A stretch of DNA of 64,000 bases from Equus caballus. Its lineage: Eukaryota > Chordata > Mammalia > Perissodactyla > Equidae. The stretch lies in NCBI RefSeq assembly GCF_041296265.1, contig NC_091684.1:122066001-122130000 (forward strand). The letters are read 5' to 3'. Under the pieces are notes generated by a model, which was not told the DNA's origin, did not search any database, and saw nothing but the letters and a program-made list of their open reading frames with translations. Positions 20,347-31,422 of this stretch are shown piece after piece (the first letter of the stretch is position 1; every line of letters starts with the position of its first letter). A program made the position numbers and the translations under genes.

Positions 20347-22627
20347 GCACGTTGTCTTCCCCAGGCATGGCAGGAGTGAGGGACCGCTTCCCCTTGAGCG
20401 CACTGGGACGGGCACGGGCACCACGCCGGGCGTCCGCATTTGGGAGCCGTGGCATCTGGGGGTCCTTCCTCTCACCGCGTGAGGGGGGTGTCCGTCAGTC
20501 GGCGGTGCTTGGTTGAACGGCCTGTGGCTGAGGGCCGTGGCTGGCAGCTCGCATCCTAGGTTGGGAAGTCGGAGAGTGTGGCGCTGGCACAGGCCCCGTG
20601 AGCTCGGGGCCTTGTGGCTGTGTGGGCCTGGTTCCCGCTGGGGACGAAGGCCCCGGGGGTCTGCGTCTCAGAGCTGAGCAGTAAGCAGTGGAAGGTCGCG
20701 TGGTTTCTGATGAGAGCCCCGGGCCAGGCGGGCGGCCGTCAGCTGTTCTTGCCTTTTGGCTTGGTGAGGCAGTTGGAGCACCCCTCGCGGTTTGGGGCGC
20801 CGCCGGAGGGGTGAGACTTTGGTGCTGCAGCTTGGGGCTCCTCTAGTTCTCCGGCTCGCCCAGTCCACGCCAAGGTGCCCAAACGGGGACCGGGCTGTGG
20901 GCCTGGCACTCAGGTCAAGACACTGTGGTGGCTGATGGCCTGGTCGTGGGGAGCTGGGGGGGAAGAAGAGCACGGAGAGGACAGGTCACAGTGTGATGCC
21001 GTGGGCTTCCGTGGGACGTGCTGCCTCGTTGTGTTCCGAGCGCTGGCAGCGGCTTGTCGGGAACGTGCCCTGGCTCTGACGGGGCTGGCGATTGGTGCGT
21101 GCCGGGGAAGGCTGGAGGCTTGAAGGCCCGGGGGTGTGCACTGTGGTCGGTGACCTTTGTGGCAGATGGCGGGCCTTGTTCCAGAGCGGTGGCGCTCTGC
21201 GGTTCTCTCCACGGTTCCTTGAAGAGGGGCCCGGCACGTGACTGCCGGCCGGCCGGCCGCCGCTGCTCATCGATTGCTTGGGCGACCGTGGCCTTGGATC
21301 CTCCGCCGTCTCAGGCGCGGGGTCTCCGAGGAGAAAGCGTTCCTCCAGCACGGTCCGATTTTCCTGGCGCGGTTCGCCTCATGCCTCGTCGCAGGGCTTT
21401 AGGTTTCTTCGTGGAAGCCTGTGGGCCTGGCGGAGACGGCGGGTGCCGTGACCCGAGCTGCCCTGCCGCGCACAGACGTCCGCCTTGGAAAACGTCCGCC
21501 TCTCCATGGGTGGCGGGGGCGGGGTGTGTGTGTGCTCGTTCCGTGCCTCCTCTTGCCTTCGTGGACAGAGCCATCCTTGGGGCCGTGTGAGGTCGTTTGT
21601 GGTGTTACAGGTGCCGAGGGAGGGTCCAGACGTTGAACGTGACGGGTCGAGTCCCGTACGCACAGTCGAGATTCCCTCGTGGCCGTCCTCCCCGGGGCTC
21701 CCTGGCCGCCACGTGTGTGTAGGGTTTGAGGTCCTGCTTGGGGGACTTGCCTCGCAGGCCTGAGGTGGGCCAGGCAGCGCGTGGGTGGGAAGGAGTCCTG
21801 GAAGGCCGGGGTCCAGAAAGCGGGCCCGCTGTGGTAACGCCAGGTCCCTGGACGGGAGTGGGCTCCAGGTTCAGTCGGGTCTTAGCGTGGGTCGTGGTGG
21901 CCACAGACCACCTCTTCCTGGCACTTCCCCTGCCGCTGGCACCGCTGAGGGCGTGGGTGTAGCCTCAGTCAGCAGGAAGAGGCGCCTGGCCCCCGGTCCC
22001 CCGGTGGCGTGGCCACTGGAGATCAGGAGGGGCTGCTGCTTCTGCCCTCTAGCCCGTGTCCCAGCGGCGCCAGCCTTCGAGTGGTGTAGGCGCTTTACGT
22101 GGTTCAGGTCCAGCAGTGGTCGGCGCGTTTCCGTCGGGCGCGGTTCGCGTGGCACGGCGTGCGGGGACAGCGGGCGCCCACGGTCGGGCGGAGGGTGAAC
22201 CTGCTGGAGTGTCGTGTTCCGGTGTTCAGAGGCAGGGGCTGTGAGAGAGGGAGCCTGCGGCCTATTTCAGCAGGCCGAAAGGGCAGAGGTGAGCCGCCGG
22301 GCGAGTCGAGGTCAAAGCCGCCAGCGCGAGCTCTTGGTCTCGCGGCAGGGCCTGAGGCCAGGGATGTGTGCGGAAGACGTGCTTCTTCAGGGGCTCGGGC
22401 CCCGCGCACCCGAAGACACGCACACGCGCCCGCCTGCGCGCCTTCCTGCGCTTGTGCTGTCACACACGCCTTCTTGTCACACCTGAGGGGAAGAGGTAGA
22501 GGCCAAGAAGATGCAAGGCTTGCCCCGGGGCGGGGAGTCGGGGTGGAACCCTTGGCCTGGCTCTGGTTACCTGAGAGCCTGGCTGGGTCGCTGAGGCGTG
22601 CGCGTGCGATTGCTCTGCACTTCCCAG

Positions 22628-22762
22628 GTGGGATCTCCGAGCAAAGCTTGCCGTCGCCCAAGAAGAGAAGACCTTCCTGTCGTTTGTGGAGCGGAGACGC
22701 GAGGGAATCCCGCAAGAAGCGTGGCTTCGGGTGCGCCCCGTGCCCGTGGCTCGCTGAGGCTG
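22628..22762 (+). ncRNA. Candidate host-transcript exon A, unit 5
   Basis: Same signals as unit 4. It is the last copy with GTAAGGAG at the donor. Confidence 0.55.
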
Positions 22763-22987
22763 GTAAGGAGCCCCCTGCACCCAGTTCGTGCCGTTGGCCC
22801 TGGGAGTCCCAGACCGCGCTGAGAGGCTTCTAGCCCGCGGGTCCCCGGGGGCGTGCGGAGCTGGCGCTCTGAGGGTGGGTCGACAGTTGCCCTTGCTCAG
22901 GGGCTTGGCTCGGGATTCTCCGGGCCGCTGGCCGACCCTGAGGTGATGGGCTCACCCGCCGAGCCCCGCCAGCTGCCCCGAAGGTGC

Positions 22988-23083
22988 TCGGATCGATGAT
23001 GACTCCCTCAAATGCATTCCTTGGAAATCTGAACAAAATGAGTGAGAACTCACTACCGTCGTTCTCGCCGAGCCTGAGGTCCA
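22988..23083 (+). ncRNA. SNORD116: C/D-box snoRNA SNORD116, type A, unit 5
   Basis: Late A subtype, with A changed to C at 23073 so that GAGC precedes the D box CTGA. Boxes and stem are otherwise unchanged. Confidence 0.92.
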
Positions 23084-25150
23084 GCACCTGGTCTTCTCCG
23101 GGGGTGAGAGGAGTGAGGGACAGCTTCTGGTTGATGACACTCGCGCAGAGCCCGCCCAGGGCCTCAGCGTGTGGGCGTCTGCCGTGTTTGCACCGGGAGC
23201 GTGACCGCATGAGCTGGACGTTTGCGACTCGGAGGGACTTGCTTGAATGGCCGGCCTCTGCTGGCGCGGCGCCCGGGTCGCATGGGCGTCTTTAGAGTCG
23301 GAGAGTGTGGCGTTGGCATGGGCCCGGCCCGTGGTTGGCGCTGAGTACGCGCTGGCCCGGTTCTGGCCTGAGCCGTTGCCCCGGGGGGCGTGGCGGGTGG
23401 GGTGGCGGTCCGTGTCTGGAGGCCGAACAGCCGAGTCTTCCCTGGGTTCCGTTCGGAGCCTCGGTTTGGGCCGGGCAAGCCGCAGCGCCTGTGGTTGCCT
23501 TCTGGCTTGGTGAGGAGGTGTGATGGGCCCGTGGTTTTGGCGGCGGGGGCAGCGGCCCTAGGCCGCAGCGCTGCAGCTGGCAGCTCCTGTGTGTCACCTG
23601 CTCACCCGGGCCACACACAGCTGGCCAAAGGTGGCCCTGGCGCTGACGTCCAGGCAGTGTGGTGGCTGACAGGGCGGGCAGGAAGGAAAGGGAGCGGAGG
23701 GGAGCGGCCGTAGTGCGGTTCCACGGGCTTGCACAGGATGTACCCTCTTGTTGGGTTGCGACCGCCGTCGCGGTCTTGCCAGGGGTGGCGTTGGGTCCCA
23801 AGGGGGCTGCCGGTTGTTGCCTGCCAGGGAAGGCTCGGCTGCGGTAGATGACCTGTGCGGTAGACGGCGTCGCGCCCCCGGGAGGTTCGGCCCCCAGTGT
23901 TTGTCGTCCTAGCGCCTTGAAGAGACCCACAGGCCCGCGACTGGCCACCGGCCCTGTCTGCTCCGGATTGCTGAGGCGGACAATCTCTTTGACCCTGCGC
24001 CCCCTCGGGTCCGGCGCTTGCCAGGTGAAGGCGTTGCTGCAGGAAGGTTCGCTCTTCCTGGCCCGGGGGGCTCCTGTGGTCCCGGGCGTGCCGGGGAGCG
24101 GGGCCAGGGGGCGGTGTGGGGCGTCGGGGGGGGTGGGGGGGCGTGCGCGAGGGGTGGTTAAGAGCGGTGTGCGGAAGCCTGCGGGCGTGGCAGCGACCCG
24201 AGGGTGCTGCGATCCTGGGCGCCCTGCCCCGGACGCACGTCCAGCGTGGAGGAGGAGCACGTCTCCTTGTGTGGGAGCGGTGTCCTAGTTTCATTCTTTG
24301 CCTTGTCTTCCAGGAGGAGGCAGCGTTTGTGCTCTGTGAGGTCGTCTGTGGTGTTCTGGGGCCGAAGGAGGGGGTCATAGGTCGAGTGCGACGCGGTCGA
24401 CTTGGGCAAAGTCATAATGCCTTGACGGCTGTCGTCCGGGAGGCTCCCTGCCCGCCTGGCGCGCGAGGTGTTGGAGGCTACACCTTGGGGGCCTTGCTGT
24501 GCAGGCGTGAGGGGGCTTCCCCTTTGGAGCAGGGAGCCGCGGGGTTGAACGTTTCCTCGAAGGCCAGCGCCCCGCAACCCGCAGGCGGTGGAAATGCCGC
24601 GTCGCTGCGTGGGAATTGGCTGTGGTCTGAGACGGGTCTTGCCCCGGGTCTCGGTGGCTGTGACCAGCCGTTGCAGCGGGGTTCCCTGCTGGCCCGCCCA
24701 GGGCGTCTTGGCTTAGATAGCCCAGACCGGAGTGCGGCCTGAAGGCGTCGGGCCCCTGGAGGTTCAGACGGGCTGCTTCTGTTGCGCCGCCCGTGGGCGA
24801 GTGGTGCCGGCTCTCGTGTCAGCCCTGTTGTCCTGGCGGTAGCCAGGTAGCATTACCATCAAGTGCCGTTCCCCCCGGCCCAGCTCGCGGGGACACGCTG
24901 GCCACGTTGACCTCACATCCACGGTCAGCGTGAGGGTGTAGGTGGATGGTCCGTGTCCTTTGCTCAGAAGGAGTGGCGCTCAGAGAGGGAGTCCGGGGCC
25001 GATTGCAGCAGCCTCTAGCGGTGCGAGTTGGCGTCCTTCCTTGGGAAGTCACCGGGCTTCCGCGTGGGGTGGCAGGGCACGAGGTCAGGCATCTGTGAGG
25101 ACGGCGTGCTTTCCCGGGTGCTGAGGCCACCGCACACGGAAGCCCGCAGG

Positions 25151-25165
25151 CACGCACGCGCGCAA

Positions 25166-25196
<31 letters not shown>

Positions 25197-25214
25197 CACA
25201 CACACACACAGGTG
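25151..25214. repeat. CA/CG microsatellite, unit 5 (form II)
   Basis: Form II, same length as unit 3. Confidence 0.95.
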
Positions 25215-25396
25215 CACAGGCCTGCGCATCTGCCTACACTCGGGATATCACACGCGCCTTCGGTCATCCCGAAGGGATAGAGGTACAGGGCAAGCAGATG
25301 CAAGGGTGCCGCGGGGGGAACTGTGGCACGGATCCTGTCTTCTGACCAGCTGGGCACGTTTCTGAAGCATGCGTGTGCTTTCTCTACACTCCTCAG

Positions 25397-25535
25397 GTGG
25401 AAGTGCCGTGCAAAGCTCGCTGCCGCCCACCGACAGAAGAAGACCCTTCGTGTCCCGTGACGAGCGCAGGTGCGAGGCAGTCGCGGCGGAAGTGTGGCCC
25501 GGGATGCGCACCACGCCCTCGGACGGCCCAGGACG
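25397..25535 (+). ncRNA. Candidate host-transcript exon B, unit 5, weak donor
   Basis: Strong acceptor and poor GTCAGC donor, as in unit 2. Confidence 0.45.
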
Positions 25536-25787
25536 GTCAGCATTGCTTTGTCCCAAGTTCGGCCTCTCGCCCTGAGGGCTTCGCTAGACCTGCCTCAGAG
25601 GCTTCTTGGGCGCGTGTGCCCGGGGGCCCGCGGCGTCGTGCTCTGAGGGCGGACTGACTGTTGCCCCTGCTCCGGCGGGGCTCGGCTCTGGATTCTCCAG
25701 GCCGCTGGCGCCCATGAGGCGATCGGCTCGCCCGCTGCGGAGCCCCCCAGCCTGCCTGGTTAGTTTGTCCAGGTTGGCAGAACGTGC

Positions 25788-25884
25788 TCGGATCGATGAT
25801 GACTCCCTCATATGCATTCCTTGGAAAATCTGAACAAAATGAGTGAGAACTCACTACCGTCGTTCTCATCGAAACTGAGGTCCG
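25788..25884 (+). ncRNA. SNORD116: C/D-box snoRNA SNORD116, type B, unit 5
   Basis: Same sequence as the other B copies, with boxes and stem intact. Confidence 0.93.
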
Positions 25885-28165
25885 GCACGTTGTCTTCCCC
25901 AGGCATGGCAGGAGTGAGGGACCGCTTCCCCTTGAGCGCACTGGGACGGGCACGGGCACCACGCCGGGCGTCCGCATTTGGGAGCCGTGGCATCTGGGGG
26001 TCCTTCCTCTCACCGCGTGAGGGGGGTGTCCGTCAGTCGGCGGTGCTTGGTTGAACGGCCTGTGGCTGAGGGCCGTGGCTGGCAGCTCGCATCCTAGGTT
26101 GGGAAGTCGGAGAGTGTGGCGCTGGCACAGGCCCCGTGAGCTCGGGGCCTTGTGGCTGTGTGGGCCTGGTTCCCGCTGGGGACGAAGGCCCCGGGGGTCT
26201 GCGTCTCAGAGCTGAGCAGTAAGCAGTGGAAGGTCGCGTGGTTTCTGATGAGAGCCCCGGGCCAGGCGGGCGGCCGTCAGCTGTTCTTGCCTTTTGGCTT
26301 GGTGAGGCAGTTGGAGCACCCCTCGCGGTTTGGGGCGCCGCCGGAGGGGTGAGACTTTGATGCTGCAGCTTGGGGCTCCTCTAGTTCTCCGGCTCGCCCA
26401 GTCCACGCCAAGGTGCCCAAACGGGGACCGGGCTGTGGGCCTGGCACTCAGGTCAAGACACTGTGGTGGCTGATGGCCTGGTCGTGGGGAGCTGGGGGGG
26501 AAGAAGAGCACGGAGAGGACAGGTCACAGTGTGATGCCGTGGGCTTCCGTGGGACGTGCTGCCTCGTTGTGTTCCGAGCGCTGGCAGCGGCTTGTCGGGA
26601 ACGTGCCCTGGCTCTGACGGGGCTGGCGATTGGTGCGTGCCGGGGAAGGCTGGAGGCTTGAAGGCCCGGGGGTGTGCACTGTGGTCGGTGACCTTTGTGG
26701 CAGATGGCGGGCCTTGTTCCAGAGCGGTGGCGCTCTCCGGTTCTCTCCACGGTTCCTTGAAGAGGGGCCCGGCACGTGACTGCCGGCCGGCCGGCCGCCG
26801 CTGCTCATCGATTGCTTGGGCGACCGTGGCCTTGGATCCTCCGCCGTCTCAGGCACGGGGTCTCCGAGGAGAAAGCGTTCCTCCAGCACGGTCCGATTTT
26901 CCTGGCGCGGTTCGCCTCATGCCTCGTCGCAGGGCTTTAGGTTTCTTCGTGGAAGCCTGTGGGCCTGGCGGAGACGGCGGGTGCCGTGACCCGAGCTGCC
27001 CTGCCGCGCACAGACGTCCGCCTTGGAAAACGTCCGCCTCTCCATGGGTGGCGGGGGCGGGGTGTGTGTGTGCTCGTTCCGTGCCTCCTCTTGCCTTCGT
27101 GGACAGAGCCATCCTTGGGGCCGTGTGAGGTCGTTTGTGGTGTTACAGGTGCCGAGGGAGGGTCCAGACGTTGAACGTGACGGGTCGAGTCCCGTACGCA
27201 CAGTCGAGATTCCCTCGTGGCCGTCCTCCCCGGGGCTCCCTGGCCGCCACGTGTGTGTAGGGTTTGAGGTCCTGCTTGGGGGACTTGCCTCGCAGGCCTG
27301 AGGTGGGCCAGGCAGCGCGTGGGTGGGAAGGAGTCCTGGAAGGCCGGGGTCCAGAAAGCGGGCCCGCTGTGGTAACGCCAGGTCCCTGGACGGGAGTGGG
27401 CTCCAGGTTCAGTCGGGTCTTAGCGTGGGTCGTGGTGGCCACAGACCACCTCTTCCTGGCACTTCCCCTGCCGCTGGCACCGCTGAGGGCGTGGGTGTAG
27501 CCTCAGTCAGCAGGAAGAGGCGCCTGGCCCCCGGTCCCCCGGTGGCGTGGCCACTGGAGATCAGGAGGGGCTGCTGCTTCTGCCCTCTAGCCCGTGTCCC
27601 AGCGGCGCCAGCCTTCGAGTGGTGTAGGCGCTTTACGTGGTTCAGGTCCAGCAGTGGTCGGCGCGTTTCCGTCGGGCGCGGTTCGCGTGGCACGGCGTGC
27701 GGGGACAGCGGGCGCCCACGGTCGGGCGGAGGGTGAACCTGCTGGAGTGTCGTGTTCCGGTGTTCAGAGGCAGGGGCTGTGAGAGAGGGAGCCTGTGGCC
27801 TATTTCAGCAGGCCGAAAGGGCAGAGGTGAGCCGCCGGGCGAGTCGAGGTCAAAGCCGCCAGCGCGAGCTCCTGGTCTCGCGGCAGGGCCTGAGGCCAGT
27901 GATGTGTGCGGAAGACGTGCTTCTTCAGGGTCTCGGGCCCCGCGCACCCGAAGACACGCACACGCGCCCGCCTGCGCGCCTTCCTGCGCTTGTGCTGTCA
28001 CACACGCCTTCTTGTCACACCTGAGGGGAAGAGGTAGAGGCCAAGAAGATGCAAGGCTTGCCCCGGGGCAGGGAGTCGGGGTGGAACCCTTGGCCTGGCT
28101 CTGGTTACCTGAGAGCCTGGCTGGGTCGCTGAGGCGTGCGCGTGCGATTGCTCTGCACTTCCCAG

Positions 28166-28300
28166 GTGGGATCTCCGAGCAAAGCTTGCCGTCGCCCAAG
28201 AAGAGAAGACCTTCCTGTCGTTTGTGGAGCGGAGACGCGAGGGAATCCCGCAAGAAGCGTGGCTTCGGGTGCGCCCCGTGCCCGTGGCTCGCTGAGGCTG
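28166..28300 (+). ncRNA. Candidate host-transcript exon A, unit 6
   Basis: The donor now reads GTAAGGAT, changed at intron position 8 and outside the core consensus, as in all later units. Confidence 0.55.
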
Positions 28301-28525
28301 GTAAGGATCCCCCTGCACCCAGTTCGTGCCGTTGGCCCTGGGAGTCCCAGACCGCGCTGAGAGGCTTCTAGCCCGCGGGTCCCCGGGGGCGTGCGGAGCT
28401 GGCGCTCTGAGGGTGGGTCGACAGTTGCCCTTGCTCAGGGGCTTGGCTCGGGATTCTCCGGGCCGCTGGCCGACCCTGAGGTGATGGGCTCACCCGCCGA
28501 GCCCCGCCAGCTGCCCCGAAGGTGC

Positions 28526-28621
28526 TCGGATCGATGATGACTCCCTCAAATGCATTCCTTGGAAATCTGAACAAAATGAGTGAGAACTCACTACCGTCGT
28601 TCTCGCCGAGCCTGAGGTCCA
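28526..28621 (+). ncRNA. SNORD116: C/D-box snoRNA SNORD116, type A, unit 6
   Basis: Late A subtype (GAGC before the D box). It is untouched by the private substitutions seen earlier in this unit. Confidence 0.92.
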
Positions 28622-30688
28622 GCACCTGGTCTTCTCCGGGGGTGAGAGGAGTGAGGGACAGCTTCTGGTTGATGACACTCGCGCAGAGCCCGCCCAGGGC
28701 CTCAGCGTGTGGGCGTCTGCCGTGTTTGCACCGGGAGCGTGACCGCATGAGCTGGACGTTTGCGACTCGGAGGGACTTGCTTGAATGGCCGGCCTCTGCT
28801 GGCGCGGCGCCCGGGTCGCATGGGCGTCTTTAGAGTCGGAGAGTGTGGCGTTGGCATGGGCCCGGCCCGTGGTTGGCGCTGAGTACGCGCTGGCCCGGTT
28901 CTGGCCTGAGCCGTTGCCCCGGGGGGCGTGGCGGGTGGGGTGGCGGTCCGTGTCTGGAGGCCGAACAGCCGAGTCTTCCCTGGGTTCCGTTCGGAGCCTC
29001 GGTTTGGGCCGGGCAAGCCGCAGCGCCTGTGGTTGCCTTCTGGCTTGGTGAGGAGGTGTGATGGGCCCGTGGTTTTGGCGGCGGGGGCAGCGGCCCTAGG
29101 CCGCAGCGCTGCAGCTGGCAGCTCCTGTGTGTCACCTGCTCACCCGGGCCACACACAGCTGGCCAAAGGTGGCCCTGGCGCTGACGTCCAGGCAGTGTGG
29201 TGGCTGACAGGGCGGGCAGGAAGGAAAGGGAGCGGAGGGGAGCGGCCGTAGTGCGGTTCCACGGGCTTGCACAGGATGTACCCTCTTGTTGGGTTGCGAC
29301 CGCCGTCGCGGTCTTGCCAGGGGTGGCGTTGGGTCCCAAGGGGGCTGCCGGTTGTTGCCTGCCAGGGAAGGCTCGGCTGCGGTAGATGACCTGTGCGGTA
29401 GACGGCGTCGCGCCCCCGGGAGGTTCGGCCCCCAGTGTTTGTCGTCCTAGCGCCTTGAAGAGACCCACAGGCCCGCGACTGGCCACCGGCCCCGTCTGCT
29501 CCGGATTGCTGAGGCGGACAATCTCTTTGACCCTGCGCCCCCTCGGGTCCGGCGCTTGCCAGGTGAAGGCGTTGCTGCAGGAAGGTTCGCTCTTCCTGGC
29601 CCGGGGGGCTCCTGTGGTCCCGGGCGTGCCGGGGAGCGGGGCCAGGGGGCGGTGTGGGGCGTCGGGGGGGGTGGGGGGGCGTGCGCGAGGGGTGGTTAAG
29701 AGCGGTGTGCGGAAGCCTGCGGGCGTGGCAGCGACCCGAGGGTGCTGCGATCCTGGGCGCCCTGCCCCGGACGCACATCCAGCGTGGAGGAGGAGCACGT
29801 CTCCTTGTGTGGGAGCGGTGTCCTAGTTTCATTCTTTGCCTTGTCTTCCAGGAGGAGGCAGCGTTTGTGCTCTGTGAGGTCGTCTGTGGTGTTCTGGGGC
29901 CGAAGGAGGGGGTCATAGGTCGAGTGCGACGCGGTCGACTTGGGCAAAGTCATAATGCCTTGACGGCTGTCGTCCGGGAGGCTCCCTGCCCGCCTGGCGC
30001 GCGAGGTGTTGGAGGCTACACCTTGGGGGACTTGCTGTGCAGGCGTGAGGGGGCTTCCCCTTTGGAGCAGGGAGCCGCGGGGTTGAACGTTTCCTCGAAG
30101 GCCAGCGCCCCGCAACCCGCAGGCGGTGGAAATGCCGCGTCGCTGCGTGGGAATTGGCTGTGGTCTGAGACGGGTCTTGCCCCGGGTCTCGGTGGCTGTG
30201 ACCAGCCGTTGCAGCGGGGTTCCCTGCTGGCCCGCCCAGGGCGTCTTGGCTTAGATAGCCCAGACCGGAGTGCGGCCTGAAGGCGTCGGGCCCCTGGAGG
30301 TTCAGACGGGCTGCTTCTGTTGCGCCGCCCGTGGGCGAGTGGTGCCGGCTCTCGTGTCAGCCCTGTTGTCCTGGCGGTAGCCAGGTAGCATTACCATCAA
30401 GTGCCGTTCCCCCCGGCCCAGCTCGCGGGGACACGCTGGCCACGTTGACCTCACATCCACGGTCAGCGTGAGGGTGTAGGTGGATGGTCCGTGTCCTTTG
30501 CTCAGAAGGAGTGGCGCTCAGAGAGGGAGTCCGGGGCCGATTGCAGCAGCCTCTAGCGGTGCGAGTTGGCGTCCTTCCTTGGGAAGTCACCGGGCTTCCG
30601 CGTGGGGTGGCAGGGCACGAGGTCAGGCATCTGTGAGGACGGCGTGCTTTCCCGGGTGCTGAGGCCACCGCACACGGAAGCCCGCAGG

Positions 30689-30703
30689 CACGCACGCGCG
30701 CAA

Positions 30704-30734
<31 letters not shown>

Positions 30735-30752
30735 CACACACACACACAGGTG
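30689..30752. repeat. CA/CG microsatellite, unit 6 (form II)
   Basis: Form II. Confidence 0.95.
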
Positions 30753-30934
30753 CACAGGCCTGCGCATCTGCCTACACTCGGGATATCACACGCGCCTTCG
30801 GTCATCCCGAAGGGATAGAGGTACAGGGCAAGCAGATGCAAGGGTGCCGTGGGGGGAACTGTGGCACGGATCCTGTCTTCTGACCAGCTGGGCACGTTTC
30901 TGAAGCATGCGTGTGCTTTCTCTACACTCCTCAG

Positions 30935-31073
30935 GTGGAAGTGCCGTGCAAAGCTCGCTGCCGCCCACCGACAGAAGAAGACCCTTCGTGTCCCGTGACG
31001 AGCGCAGGTGCGAGGCAGTCGCGGCGGAAGTGTGGCCCGGGATGCGCACCACGCCCTCGGACGGCCCAGGACG
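30935..31073 (+). ncRNA. Candidate host-transcript exon B, unit 6, weak donor
   Basis: Splice signals as in unit 2. A private change (GTGCCGTGGGG) lies about 85 bp upstream of the acceptor. Confidence 0.45.
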
Positions 31074-31325
31074 GTCAGCATTGCTTTGTCCCAAGTTCGG
31101 CCTCTCGCCCTGAGGGCTTCGCTAGACCTGCCTCAGAGGCTTCTTGGGCGCGTGTGCCCGGGGGCCCGCGGCGTCGTGCTCTGAGGGCGGACTGACTGTT
31201 GCCCCTGCTCCGGCGGGGCTCGGCTCTGGATTCTCCAGGCCGCTGGCGCCCATGAGGCGATCGGCTCGCCCGCTGCGGAGCCCCCCAGCCTGCCTGGTTA
31301 GTTTGTCCAGGTTGGCAGAACGTGC

Positions 31326-31422
31326 TCGGATCGATGATGACTCCCTCATATGCATTCCTTGGAAAATCTGAACAAAATGAGTGAGAACTCACTACCGTCG
31401 TTCTCATCGAAACTGAGGTCCG
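31326..31422 (+). ncRNA. SNORD116: C/D-box snoRNA SNORD116, type B, unit 6
   Basis: The snoRNA is unchanged. A private C-to-T change (GGGAGCTGTGG) lies about 100 bp downstream. Confidence 0.93.

Larger units (their letters stand above)
16608..22143 (+). repeat. SNORD116 tandem unit 4 (5,536 bp)
   Basis: The G-run is at 18590-18605 and the isolated acceptor ends at 18777. It shares the rare CAGCCACCCG variant (near 18658) only with unit 9, five units away. It is the first unit with GCGTGCGCGTGCG ahead of exon A. Confidence 0.97.
22144..27681 (+). repeat. SNORD116 tandem unit 5 (5,538 bp)
   Basis: The G-run is at 24126-24141 and the isolated acceptor ends at 24313. This is the first unit whose snoRNA A has C directly before the D box. 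Private changes include GCCCTGTCTG near 23953 and TTTGATGCTG near 26358. Confidence 0.97.
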
